DNA of 32,642 nt, taken from Terriglobia bacterium (lineage in GTDB: Bacteria > Acidobacteriota > Terriglobia > Terriglobales > Acidobacteriaceae). Below, one piece after another: positions 1-6,349 of this stretch. Location of the stretch: assembly GCA_020073185.1 (NCBI GenBank), contig JAIQFT010000049.1, positions 1 to 32,642 of the forward strand, given 5' to 3'. The notes beneath the pieces are model-generated. The model had not been told where the DNA came from. It did no database searches and saw nothing but the letters and a program-made list of their open reading frames with translations. Made by a program: the position numbers and the translations under genes. Position 1 is the first letter of the stretch, and each line of letters starts with the position of its first letter.

Positions 1-2
1 TA

Positions 3-104
3 CGTCGTGGCCGCGGCTACCGCGACCTGAACTACCTGCTGCTCAAGGCGCAGCGGCTGGCCGCCACCAAGACCCAATTCCTGGTTCTTCAGAAAGCCGC
101 ATAG
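3..104 (+). pseudogene. C-terminal end of a transposase (cut by window edge)
   Basis: An open frame enters from the left edge and stops at 102-104. The 33 visible residues (RRGRGYRDLNYLLLKAQRLA and onward, ending KAA) resemble the C-terminal tail of DDE transposases, probably of the ISL3 type, where a basic GYRD-like stretch precedes a hydrophobic/basic helix. The family assignment is from memory of such tails. Whether the full gene is intact cannot be told because the rest lies outside the window. It sits where the gene following rplI would be expected, so the element probably marks a break in gene order. Confidence 0.5.
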
Positions 105-170
105 AATGCGCAGTTCACCAGATTCTTGTGCAGAACCCAGAATACAAACGGCATCAAGGAATCAGCTCGA

Positions 171-674
171 ATGATTCCGGCCGATATTCCAGATCGGCTA
201 CTCGTCACTAAAACACGAAGAAAACTCGACCCCGTCAAGCAACTGACCCAGGCTGGGTATCCCTTTAACCATATCGGCACTGAATTGGTGGAGATTCAAG
301 GCAAATTTGAAATCGTGTCCAAGGATGTTGCGTTACTCAAGTCGGAATTTAAGACGCTACAAGACAACATCGAAAAGAAGATCGATAAAGAAACAAGCAC
401 TATCTCCGAAGCTATTTCCGGCATTCCCGAAAAAATCGACAACAAAATGCGCAGTACATTCGCGGAACAGTTCGGCTTGCATTTCGACCAACGCATGTTG
501 CGCGTTTATGGGGGGGGCATCACGCTTGCAACCTTGGCTGCTGGTATGTACAAACTAATAGTTGCCTCGGCGCCTTCCTCAGTCCAAGGTTATTTGTTGA
601 TCGGCCTAGCAGCAATCTTCGCGCTCGTCACCTTGCTTTTAGCACGCAATCCGCGCTTACCCTCAGGTAAGTAG
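171..674 (+). CDS. Hypothetical coiled-coil protein with two C-terminal membrane segments
   Basis: The function is not recognised. The ATG at 171 has an AAGGA at 156-160; a longer TTG start at 126 is possible but lacks a good ribosome site. The 167-residue product has a basic N-terminus, then a charged stretch with heptad-like spacing (about residues 40-85, KDVALLKSEFKTL and onward) that looks like a coiled coil, then two hydrophobic segments (about residues 115-135 and 140-157) and a short basic tail. This suggests a membrane-anchored protein with its coiled coil on one side. Base composition is clearly less GC-rich than the ribosomal genes next door, and it sits beside a transposase remnant, so recent acquisition is likely. 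A run of eight G at 510-517 lies just before the first membrane segment. Confidence 0.65.
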   Translation: MIPADIPDRLLVTKTRRKLDPVKQLTQAGYPFNHIGTELVEIQGKFEIVSKDVALLKSEFKTLQDNIEKKIDKETSTISEAISGIPEKIDNKMRSTFAEQFGLHFDQRMLRVYGGGITLATLAAGMYKLIVASAPSSVQGYLLIGLAAIFALVTLLLARNPRLPSGK

Positions 675-692
675 TGTCCTACGGTAACTGAC

Positions 693-716
693 GAACTGGA
701 ACTGAAACTGAAACTA
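693..716. repeat. Hexamer repeat overlapping the rplI stop codon
   Basis: Four consecutive 6-base units, GAACTG GAACTG AAACTG AAACTA, fill exactly 693-716. The last unit contains the complement of the rplI stop codon (714-716). It is a single-arm member of the short-period repeat class found in the other gaps of this gene cluster. Confidence 0.75.
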
Positions 717-1172
717 CTCCTCCGGCTCGGCTTCCTTTTGCACTTCCACTTTCACCTGCGCGGTGACGTCCTTGAACAGCCGTACCGGTACCTTAAACTC
801 GCCCAACGTCTTGAGCGGCTCATCCAGTTGGATCTTGCGGCGATCGATGTTGAAGCCTTTCTTTTCCAGCTCCGCCGCCAGGTCGCTCGACGTTACCGAC
901 CCGAACAACTCGTCGCGCTCGCCAGACCGGCGCTGGAACAGGATGCTCACGCCGGCCAGTTGCGCGGCCAGCGCCTCGGCGTCGGCCTTGTCTCTCTGCG
1001 TACGCCGGACGGAGGCCGCCTTCATCTGTTCGATCACCGACTTGTTCGCCTTTGTCGCCTCGATGGCGAGTTTTTTCGGCAGCAGGTAGTTGCGCCCGTA
1101 TCCTTCCGCGACCTTCACCACGTCGCCGCGCGAGCCCAGCTTGGGCACGTCTTCTTTCAGTATGACTTCCAT
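714..1172 (-). CDS. rplI: 50S ribosomal protein L9
   Basis: L9 binds 23S rRNA near the L1 stalk and helps hold reading frame. The protein begins MEVILKEDVPKLGSRGDVV, the diagnostic L9 N-terminal rRNA-binding domain with its GYGRNYLLPKKLA helix (about residues 24-36), followed by the long connecting helix and the C-terminal domain ending in an acidic tail. The length of 152 residues is normal. The ATG at 1172 is chosen because GGAGA at 1181-1185 sits eight bases upstream; an alternative TTG at 1178 is too close to it. It is the last gene of the rpsF-rpsR-rplI group. The dnaB gene that often follows in related genomes is absent here; a transposon remnant is present instead. Confidence 0.97.
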   Translation of the reverse strand: MEVILKEDVPKLGSRGDVVKVAEGYGRNYLLPKKLAIEATKANKSVIEQMKAASVRRTQRDKADAEALAAQLAGVSILFQRRSGERDELFGSVTSSDLAAELEKKGFNIDRRKIQLDEPLKTLGEFKVPVRLFKDVTAQVKVEVQKEAEPEE

Positions 1173-1190
1173 TTGCAAAATCTCCAGTGT

Positions 1191-1273
1191 CGAGTTTCTG
1201 GTTTCTAGTTTCTAGCTGGTCGAGTCCGCCGCACCGGGCCACTAGAAACTCGAAACTAGAAACTAGCGACTCG
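1191..1273. repeat. Inverted heptamer-repeat element between rpsR and rplI
   Basis: The left arm (1191-1216) is made of 7-base units of the AGTTTCT/GGTTTCT type. The right arm (1241-1273) is the complementary CTAGAAA/CTCGAAA series. The arms are largely complementary around a GC-rich centre of about 25 bases, so the transcript can fold into a long imperfect hairpin. It starts two bases after the rpsR stop codon (minus-strand direction). Confidence 0.8.
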
Positions 1274-1275
1274 TT

Positions 1276-1626
1276 TTAGGCGCGGCCCGCAAACGGCAGC
1301 AGCGCGATGTTTCGCGCCTGCTTGATCGCCGTGGAAAGCCGCCGCTGGTGCGGCGTGCACACGCCGGTCAGGCGCCGCGGCACAATCTTGCCGCTCTCCG
1401 CCACGAACTGCCCCAGCAGCCGGACGTCTTTGTAGTTGATCGAGTCAATCTTCTCGACGCAGAACTTGCACACTTTCTTGCGCCGGAAATACTTGCGGCC
1501 GCCTTCACGAGGACCGCCGGAACGCTGCGGACGCGGGCCGCGCGTCGGCGCTGCCGCTACGGCTGCGCTTGGTTCTCCGCCATCGGCTCCTGCCGGAGCC
1601 TGGCTACGGTTTGTTTCGTCTGCCAT
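1276..1626 (-). CDS. rpsR: 30S ribosomal protein S18, zinc-ligand type
   Basis: S18 is a primary partner of S6 on the platform of the small subunit. The core (about residues 45-110) shows [20 protein letters not shown] and the conserved [14 protein letters not shown] segment. The CxxC pair together with the later C-x-x-H gives four potential zinc ligands, as in the cysteine-bearing S18 form. The ATG at 1626 is preceded by AGAGGAATC. The N-terminus carries about 45 extra residues rich in Ala, Pro, Gly and Arg, giving 116 residues where about 75-90 is usual. It lies between rpsF and rplI; no ssb gene separates rpsF and rpsR. Confidence 0.96.
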   Translation of the reverse strand: MADETNRSQAPAGADGGEPSAAVAAAPTRGPRPQRSGGPREGGRKYFRRKKVCKFCVEKIDSINYKDVRLLGQFVAESGKIVPRRLTGVCTPHQRRLSTAIKQARNIALLPFAGRA

Positions 1627-1642
1627 GATTCCTCTCTGAAAC

Positions 1643-1734
1643 AGTTTCAAGTTTCTGGTTTCTAGTTCTCCAGATTCGAGCTGCGGTCGCGCGGAGCGGC
1701 CACTAGAAACTCGAAACCAGAAACTAGGAACTGG
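1643..1734. repeat. Inverted heptamer-repeat element between rpsF and rpsR
   Basis: The left arm (1643-1674) contains AGTTTCT, GGTTTCT and AGTTCTC units. The right arm (1701-1734) contains the complementary CTAGAAA, CTCGAAA and CCAGAAA units. The centre (1675-1700) is GC-rich. A 13-base stretch, AGTTTCTGGTTTC, is matched exactly by the complement of the right arm. The element starts three bases beyond the rpsF stop codon, and its rpsR side reaches to about ten bases from the rpsR ribosome site. Confidence 0.8.
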
Positions 1735-1737
1735 CGG

Positions 1738-2133
1738 TTACGCCGTTGCCGGCGCCGCTTCGCTGCCCGCCTCTGCTTCCGGCGCGGGTTTCGCCTTCAC
1801 CTTCGCGTCGCGCAAGGCCTTGATCTTGGCCAGCCGCTTCTGCTCTTCGTCCACGCGCACGGTGATGAACTTGATCACCGGCTCGGCGACGCGCAGGCGG
1901 CGCTCCAACTCGCGGACCACTTGCCCGCTGCCTTCCATGGTAAACAGCACATACATGCCGTCCTGGAAGCCGCGCACCAGGTACGCCAGCCGCCGCTTGC
2001 CCATGCGTTCCACGTTCCTCAGCGTCCCGCCGGCGGTGCTCACCTGCGATTCCAGGGTGGAAATCAGTTTGTCCAGGTCTTCCTCGGCCATGTCGGACCG
2101 CACGATAAACATCAGTTCGTAGGTACGTTGCAT
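1738..2133 (-). CDS. rpsF: 30S ribosomal protein S6
   Basis: S6 binds S18 and 16S rRNA at the platform. The sequence opens MQRTYELMFIVRSDMAEEDL, the first strand and helix of the S6 ferredoxin-like fold, and contains MGKRRLAYLVRGFQDGMYVL and the final RVDEEQKR strand. The length of 131 residues exceeds the roughly 95-residue core because of a C-terminal Lys then Ala/Glu/Pro-rich tail. The start at 2133 is supported by GGAGAAGGCGA directly upstream; the open frame extends further back to 2205, but that part is repeat-derived sequence. First of the S6-S18-L9 trio. Confidence 0.97.
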   Translation of the reverse strand: MQRTYELMFIVRSDMAEEDLDKLISTLESQVSTAGGTLRNVERMGKRRLAYLVRGFQDGMYVLFTMEGSGQVVRELERRLRVAEPVIKFITVRVDEEQKRLAKIKALRDAKVKAKPAPEAEAGSEAAPATA

Positions 2134-2150
2134 TCGCCTTCTCCGCGATA

Positions 2151-2180
2151 GCTGCCAGCCATCAGCCTTCAGCCACCAGC
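2151..2180. repeat. Heptamer repeat upstream of rpsF
   Basis: Four 7-base units, GCTGCCA GCCATCA GCCTTCA GCCACCA, run from 2151 to 2178. On the coding strand they read as TGGTGGC/TGAAGGC-type units lying between the pth stop and the rpsF ribosome site. No convincing second arm is seen, although 2200-2223 carries related but degenerate sequence directly after the pth stop. Confidence 0.65.
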
Positions 2181-2223
2181 AAAAACTCTCTTGTTCGCAA
2201 TTCACCAGCTCGGAACTTGCAAC

Positions 2224-2814
2224 TCATTCGTCCGCAGCCGCGCCGCTTGCCTTTCGGTTAAACCGGTTCATCGCCGCCGCGGCGCCTTCGCTGAAGATCA
2301 CCTTCACTGCTTCGGCGGCGGCATCCAGTTCCTGGTCCACCACCTCGTACTGCGACTTCTTCAACTGCGACAGCACGTACTTGGCGCCGTCGTTCACCGG
2401 AAACTCCGGGCCGATTCCCAGCCGGATGCGCAGAAACTCCTGCGTCCCCAGCGCGTTCACCACCGACTCCAGCCCGTTGTGCCCCGCCGTCCCGCCGCGC
2501 TGCCGGACACGAATCGTGCCCCAGGGCAGATCGAGCTCGTCGTAAATCACCACCAGGTCGCGTGTCGGCTCCACTTCGAGCTCGCTAGCCAACTCTCGCA
2601 CTGCCAGCCCGCTCAGGTTCATGTACGTCTCGGGCTTGGCCAGCACCACTTCTTCCGGACCGATGCGCGTTTTCCCGGTCAGCGCCCGGCAGCGCCGGTT
2701 GTTGACCTCAGCCCCGTACTGCTCGGCCAGTCGGTCCACCGCCAGGAACCCGAGGTTGTGCGGCGTGAACTGGTACTCGATACCGGGATTTCCAAGTCCC
2801 ACGACCAGCTTCAT
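2224..2814 (-). CDS. pth: Peptidyl-tRNA hydrolase
   Basis: Cleaves the ester bond of peptidyl-tRNA released from stalled ribosomes, freeing tRNA and peptide. The start MKLVVGLGNPG carries the family Asn (residue 9), and TPHNLGF supplies the catalytic His (residue 19). KPETYMNLSG, YDELDLPWG and GGTAGHNGLESV follow in the usual order; RIRLGIG closes the substrate cleft. The 196 residues match the family. The ATG at 2814 is preferred over a TTG at 2832 because homologues begin here, although no strong ribosome site is visible for either. It lies between rplY and rpsF in one direction, consistent with a translation cluster. Confidence 0.96.
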   Translation of the reverse strand: MKLVVGLGNPGIEYQFTPHNLGFLAVDRLAEQYGAEVNNRRCRALTGKTRIGPEEVVLAKPETYMNLSGLAVRELASELEVEPTRDLVVIYDELDLPWGTIRVRQRGGTAGHNGLESVVNALGTQEFLRIRLGIGPEFPVNDGAKYVLSQLKKSQYEVVDQELDAAAEAVKVIFSEGAAAAMNRFNRKASGAAADE

Positions 2815-2820
2815 GCCGTC

Positions 2821-2881
2821 AGTCAGTTTCAAGCTTCAGTTTCAGTTTCAGTTCACCGACCTGAAACGCGAAACTGAAACT
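2821..2881. repeat. Inverted hexamer-repeat element between rplY and pth
   Basis: The left arm carries three successive 6-base units, CAGTTT CAGTTT CAGTTC (2837-2854), and the right arm CTGAAACGCGAAACTGAAAC (2861-2880) is its complement type. The right arm runs directly into the rplY stop codon (2880-2882), so the repeat supplies part of the stop. The loop is only about seven bases. Confidence 0.75.
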
Positions 2882-3617
2882 ATTTCTTCTCCTTCTTCTC
2901 GCCCTTTTCCGGCTTCTCGGCCTTTTCCGGAGCAACCTCGGCGCCTTCCTCGGCCGTTTCCTGCTTGCCTTTCTTGATAACCTCGGGCTCGGCCGGCGTG
3001 ACGGCAGCTTCGGCGGCCACGGCTTCCGGAGTCGGCGCAGCTTCTTCCTTCACCGACGTAACGTGAGCCACCACTTGGTCGGCCGGCGTGATCATACGCA
3101 CTTTGCCGCGGTCCACCGGCAGGTCGCTCACGCGCAGCACCTCGCCGAACACCAGGTGCGAAACGTCGGCGTCGACGTGGCTCGGAATATCGCCCGGCAG
3201 GCACTCCACTTCGACTTCGCGCAGCACCTGGTCTAGAATTCCGCCCTGCTGCTTCACGCCCGCCGCTTCGCCCTTCAGCGCGATCGGTACCTTCACCTTC
3301 AGGCGCTGGTCCATGGCAATGCGCTTCAGGTCCAGGTGCAGCAGCGCTCCCCGGATCGGCTCCCACTGCCACTCGACGATCATCGCCTTGCTGCGCTCGC
3401 CGTCCAGGTGCAAATCGAAAATCGTGTTGTATCCCGACTCCGAGTGCAGAATGCGCGTGATCTGCTTTGGATCCACGCTCACCGACACCGGCGGTTTGCC
3501 GGCGCCATACACCACGGCGGGCACCTTCCCGCTCTTGCGCACGCGGCGCGCGACGTTCTTCCCCTTCGCCTCCCGCACCTGTGCTTCCACTACGTTGGGT
3601 TCTGTTGTTGTAGCCAT
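2880..3617 (-). CDS. rplY: 50S ribosomal protein L25/CTC family
   Basis: Binds 5S rRNA in the large subunit. The N-terminal L25 domain (about residues 8-97) shows EAQVREAKGKNVARRVRKSG, the VPAVVYGAGKPP turn and IVEWQWEPIRGALLHLDLKRI. The C-terminal CTC/TL5 beta domain (about residues 98-190) contains GEAAGVKQQGGILDQVLREV and LPGDIPSHVDADVS. A Glu/Lys/Ala-rich tail of about 45 residues ends the protein. The ATG at 3617 has a GGAAATT just upstream. It lies between prs and pth; the prs-rplY-pth order is common in many bacteria and supports the call. Confidence 0.95.
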   Translation of the reverse strand: MATTTEPNVVEAQVREAKGKNVARRVRKSGKVPAVVYGAGKPPVSVSVDPKQITRILHSESGYNTIFDLHLDGERSKAMIVEWQWEPIRGALLHLDLKRIAMDQRLKVKVPIALKGEAAGVKQQGGILDQVLREVEVECLPGDIPSHVDADVSHLVFGEVLRVSDLPVDRGKVRMITPADQVVAHVTSVKEEAAPTPEAVAAEAAVTPAEPEVIKKGKQETAEEGAEVAPEKAEKPEKGEKKEKK

Positions 3618-3633
3618 AATTTCCAAGTCCTTC

Positions 3634-3647
3634 TCTGTGCTCTGTGC
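3634..3647. repeat. Two exact heptamers between prs and rplY
   Basis: TCTGTGC occurs twice in direct succession (3634-3640 and 3641-3647), in the 61-base gap between the prs stop and the rplY start. It is short, but has the same 7-base period and the same position in the gap as the longer elements nearby. Confidence 0.5.
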
Positions 3648-3678
3648 CCCCGGTCTCCAGCAATCCCCCACGGAATCT

Positions 3679-4773
3679 CTAGGTAAATAACCGGCTGACC
3701 GAGGTCTCCTCGTGGATGGACTGGATCGCCCGCGCGATCAGCCCCGCGATGGACAGCACCTTGATCTTCGGTTCGTTGCGCCCCGCCTCGCTCAGCGGGA
3801 TGGTATTCGTCACCACCACCTGCTCCAGCGGCGACTGCGAAATCCTCTCGATTGCCGGCCCCGACAGCACCGGATGCGTGGCGCATGCGACCACCTTTTT
3901 CGCGCCGCTTTCCAGCAGCGCGTTGGCCGTCTTCACCAGCGTGCCCGCAGTGTCAATGATGTCGTCGAGCAGCAAACACGTGCGGCCCTTCACGTCGCCG
4001 ATCACGTGCATCACCTCGGTCACATCCATCTCCACCCGCCGTTTGTCCACGATGGCCAACGCCGAATCCATCTTCTTGGCGAAGAACCGGGCGCGCTCCA
4101 CGCCACCCGCGTCCGGAGACACCACCGTCAGGTCCGGGTACGCCCGCTCCCGGTAGTAGCCCACCAGCACCGGCGAGGCGAACAAATGGTCCACCGGGAT
4201 GTTGAAAAACCCCTGGATTTGCGGTGCGTGCAGGTCCACGATCAGCGCGCGGTCGGCGCCCGCGGTGGTCAGCAGGTCCGCCACCAGCTTCGAACTGATC
4301 GGCGACCGCGGCTTGTCCTTGCGGTCCTGGCGCGCGTAGCCGTAATACGGGATCACCGGCGTGATGCGCCGCGCCGAGGCGCGTTTCAGCGCGTCAATCA
4401 TCAGCAGCAGCTCCATCAGGTGCGAATCCACCGGGTGGCACGTGGGCTGCAGCACGAAAACGTCCGCCCCGCGCACGTTCTCCAGGATCTGCACGTAGTG
4501 CTCCCCGTCGGAGAAGCGCGTGATCTGCGTCTGCCCGCGCGGAATGCCGAGGAACGCGCAGATTTCGTCTGCCAGCGCCGGGTTGGCCGTGCCGCAGAAA
4601 ATCTTCAGCCTGTCGTCGCTGCGCGCGCGCTCCGGTTTGCGCACCTTCGCCTGCGTCGCGGCGTCTTCTTTCCTTTGCGTGGTCGTTGCCACCGTTGTCG
4701 CCATCACGTTGCTCGCTGCTGTACGCATCTCAGTGGGATTGACTGCCTGGCTCGGCTTGTGTCCCGTCTGCAT
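3679..4773 (-). CDS. prs: Ribose-phosphate pyrophosphokinase (PRPP synthetase)
   Basis: Makes 5-phosphoribosyl diphosphate from ribose 5-phosphate and ATP, feeding purine, pyrimidine, His, Trp and NAD synthesis (nadC, a PRPP user, is also in this window). Visible motifs in order: [30 protein letters not shown], the [20 protein letters not shown] region of the ATP site, [12 protein letters not shown] with the metal-binding His, the VDKRR flexible loop, and the PRPP loop [13 protein letters not shown]. The protein is 364 residues from the first start at 4773, about 50 longer than the usual 315; alternative ATGs at 4728 and 4704 would trim the Ala/Thr-rich extension. None has a strong ribosome site, so the start is uncertain. 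Confidence 0.95.
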   Translation of the reverse strand: MQTGHKPSQAVNPTEMRTAASNVMATTVATTTQRKEDAATQAKVRKPERARSDDRLKIFCGTANPALADEICAFLGIPRGQTQITRFSDGEHYVQILENVRGADVFVLQPTCHPVDSHLMELLLMIDALKRASARRITPVIPYYGYARQDRKDKPRSPISSKLVADLLTTAGADRALIVDLHAPQIQGFFNIPVDHLFASPVLVGYYRERAYPDLTVVSPDAGGVERARFFAKKMDSALAIVDKRRVEMDVTEVMHVIGDVKGRTCLLLDDIIDTAGTLVKTANALLESGAKKVVACATHPVLSGPAIERISQSPLEQVVVTNTIPLSEAGRNEPKIKVLSIAGLIARAIQSIHEETSVSRLFT

Positions 4774-4805
4774 GAAAGCTCTTAGCCATTGGCGCTTACC
4801 AATTA

Positions 4806-4870
4806 GCTGGTTTCGACTGACTCCAAGCTTCTCGCCCTCTTACTCGAAACTCGCAACCAGACACTGGTTC
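4806..4870. repeat. Heptamer repeat and hairpin just 3' of tRNA-Gln
   Basis: Units CTCGAAA CTCGCAA CCAGACA CTGGTTC run 4843-4870, with a looser complementary arm at 4806-4816 (CTGGTTTCGA). Inside it, AACCAG (4855-4860) and CTGGTT (4864-4869) form a perfect 6-bp hairpin with a 3-base loop, two bases from the encoded CCA end of tRNA-Gln in the direction of transcription. Confidence 0.65.
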
Positions 4871-4871
4871 T

Positions 4872-4945
4872 TGGCTGGGCGGCCAGGATTCGAACCTGGA
4901 CAAAGTGCTCCAAAGGCACTTGACCTACCATTAGTCGACCGCCCA
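4872..4945 (-). tRNA. tRNA-Gln (anticodon TTG)
   Basis: On the minus strand the acceptor arm TGGGCGG (from 4945) pairs perfectly with CCGCCCA (4882-4876), followed by discriminator G and an encoded CCA at 4874-4872. The T arm is CCAGG-TTCGAAT-CCTGG. The anticodon stem AGTGC/GCACT encloses the loop CTTTGGA, giving anticodon TTG at 4913-4911. The U at position 1 is typical of bacterial tRNA-Gln. It lies between ispE and prs in the same orientation and is probably cotranscribed with them. Confidence 0.96.
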
Positions 4946-4953
4946 ACCCTACT

Positions 4954-5041
4954 TGCCGATTGGGTGAATTGGTGATTGGGCGATTGGCAAGCATTCCGGT
5001 TTCCCATCGCCAAATCAGCAAATCGGTAAATCAGCAAATCA
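4954..5041. repeat. Inverted octamer-repeat element between ispE and tRNA-Gln
   Basis: The left arm (4957-4988) reads in 8-base units CGATTGGG TGAATTGG TGATTGGG CGATTGGC. The right arm (5009-5041) reads AAATCAGC AAATCGGT AAATCAGC AAATC, the complementary type. On the minus strand the right arm begins with TGATTTGC, whose TGA is the stop codon of ispE (5041-5039). The period here is 8, not 7 or 6 as in the neighbouring gaps. Confidence 0.8.
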
Positions 5042-6019
5042 TTCAAACATCTGCCGCCAGTACTCTGTCCGGCCCAGCGTCCTTGCCGCCTTGGCCTCCA
5101 TTCCCCGTGCCTTCAGTGCCGGCGCTGTTCGCTCCGCCATTTCCGGCGATTCGAAGATCCCGTACACCGCCGACCCCGAACCCGACAGCGACGCGTACTT
5201 CGCGCCTTCGCGCTCTAAGACACGTTTCACCTCGCGCAGTTCGGGACACTGGGGAAAGACGACGCGCTCGAAGTCGTTTTCGATCCCGGCTCGGACAAGG
5301 TCGAGAAGCAGTGTCTCGCCACGGTCCCTGTCTTTGACAGGAACACCGGATAGGGAACCCGCCAGCCAGGCAAACAGCGCCCGGCTGAACAGATCCATTC
5401 TACTGGCCACGGACCCGGGCGTCAACGCCGCCTGCTCACTGTTCATCCGCGCATCCCAGTCGGCGAAAGCCTGGGGCGTGGACACTCCGACGTTCGGTGT
5501 GGCGATCACCAGCGCCAGCGGCGGCAGGTCCGGCAGCGGCGCCACCTGCTCGCCGCGTCCCATGCCCAAGACCGTGCCGCCGACCAGAAACAGCGGCACG
5601 TCGCTGCCAATCTCGGCCGCGATCGACCGCTTGTCTTCCGCCGCCAGCGGTATACCCAGCTCGCGCTCCAGCGCCAGCATGGCCGCCGCCGCGTCCGACG
5701 ACCCCGCGCCCAGCCCGCCCTGCACCGGCAAATTCTTTTCGATCTGGATCAACACCCGCCGCCGTTGCTTCAGCGTGCGCATCACCCGCTCTACCACGCG
5801 CCAGCAGGTGTTGTTTTCGTCCTGCGGCACTTGCGGATGTTGGCAGCAGATCTCGATGCCGGTGCCGGAACTTGCGCTTACCCGAATGACGTCGAAGACG
5901 TCGATCGTCTGGTACACCGTGCGCAGTTCGTGGAAGCCGTCGCCGCGCACCGGCCCGATGTACAGCCCGAGATTGATTTTGGCGTAAGCGCGCGCAGCGG
6001 TCGGCATGGGAGCGGCCAT
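5039..6019 (-). CDS. ispE: 4-diphosphocytidyl-2-C-methyl-D-erythritol kinase
   Basis: Phosphorylates the 2-hydroxyl of CDP-methylerythritol in the MEP route to isoprenoids. It is a GHMP kinase: AYAKINLGL near the N-terminus is motif 1, PVQGGLGAGSSDAAAAML (about residues 100-117) is the ATP-binding glycine loop, SDVPLFLVGG holds the region of the active site, and LSGSGSAVYGIF (about residues 279-290) is motif 3. The 326 residues are slightly longer than the usual 285-300. The ATG at 6019 is taken, with a second ATG at 6007 possible; neither has a clear ribosome site. It is the most upstream gene of the minus-strand cluster. Confidence 0.95.
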   Translation of the reverse strand: MAAPMPTAARAYAKINLGLYIGPVRGDGFHELRTVYQTIDVFDVIRVSASSGTGIEICCQHPQVPQDENNTCWRVVERVMRTLKQRRRVLIQIEKNLPVQGGLGAGSSDAAAAMLALERELGIPLAAEDKRSIAAEIGSDVPLFLVGGTVLGMGRGEQVAPLPDLPPLALVIATPNVGVSTPQAFADWDARMNSEQAALTPGSVASRMDLFSRALFAWLAGSLSGVPVKDRDRGETLLLDLVRAGIENDFERVVFPQCPELREVKRVLEREGAKYASLSGSGSAVYGIFESPEMAERTAPALKARGMEAKAARTLGRTEYWRQMFE

Positions 6020-6119
6020 TGTAATGCAGCGCTGTGGGGACGTGAGTTTTCGCGATTTAAGAGTTGGCGAATTTCAGAAGTGACGGGATTAAGGCAGGCG
6101 TAACAGGTCGGCAGTGTTG

Positions 6120-6303
6120 ACGGCATCGGCAGCCACGGCCAGCGCGCGTGCATTCCCGCCACCGTTGGATTCCAGACATTCAGAAATCCGGTGAGCGCTT
6201 CGTCCGTGACGTGCAGCGCCAGCGCCGTTACCAGTGCAAGCCACGCCCGCGCCAGGCCGCGGGTGCCATATGCGCGTTCAGGTGCGGTCGCGGTGGTCGC
6301 CAT
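6120..6303 (-). pseudogene. Truncated membrane-protein gene, N-terminal remnant (HXXEE-like)
   Basis: From an ATG at 6303, with AAGG about seven bases upstream, the first 60 or so codons encode a basic start, a hydrophobic segment and ALALHVTDEALTGFLNVWNP followed by a WPWLPMP motif. This looks like the N-terminal membrane segment with His/Glu motif of small HXXEE-type membrane proteins. After that the frame carries no recognisable continuation; it stays open only by running on into the start of ispE. I read it as a gene cut off by deletion between ruvB and ispE. The family assignment is from memory and uncertain; the truncation is inferred from the loss of hydrophobic character. Confidence 0.45.
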
Positions 6304-6349
6304 CGTAAAGCCTTGATTGGATTCCGCTCGAAAGCCTACCGCCGGCAGC

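Noticed and set aside
1191-5041. CRISPR or classical direct-repeat array
   Set aside because: The units are 6-8 bases, degenerate and inverted, without unique spacers of constant length.
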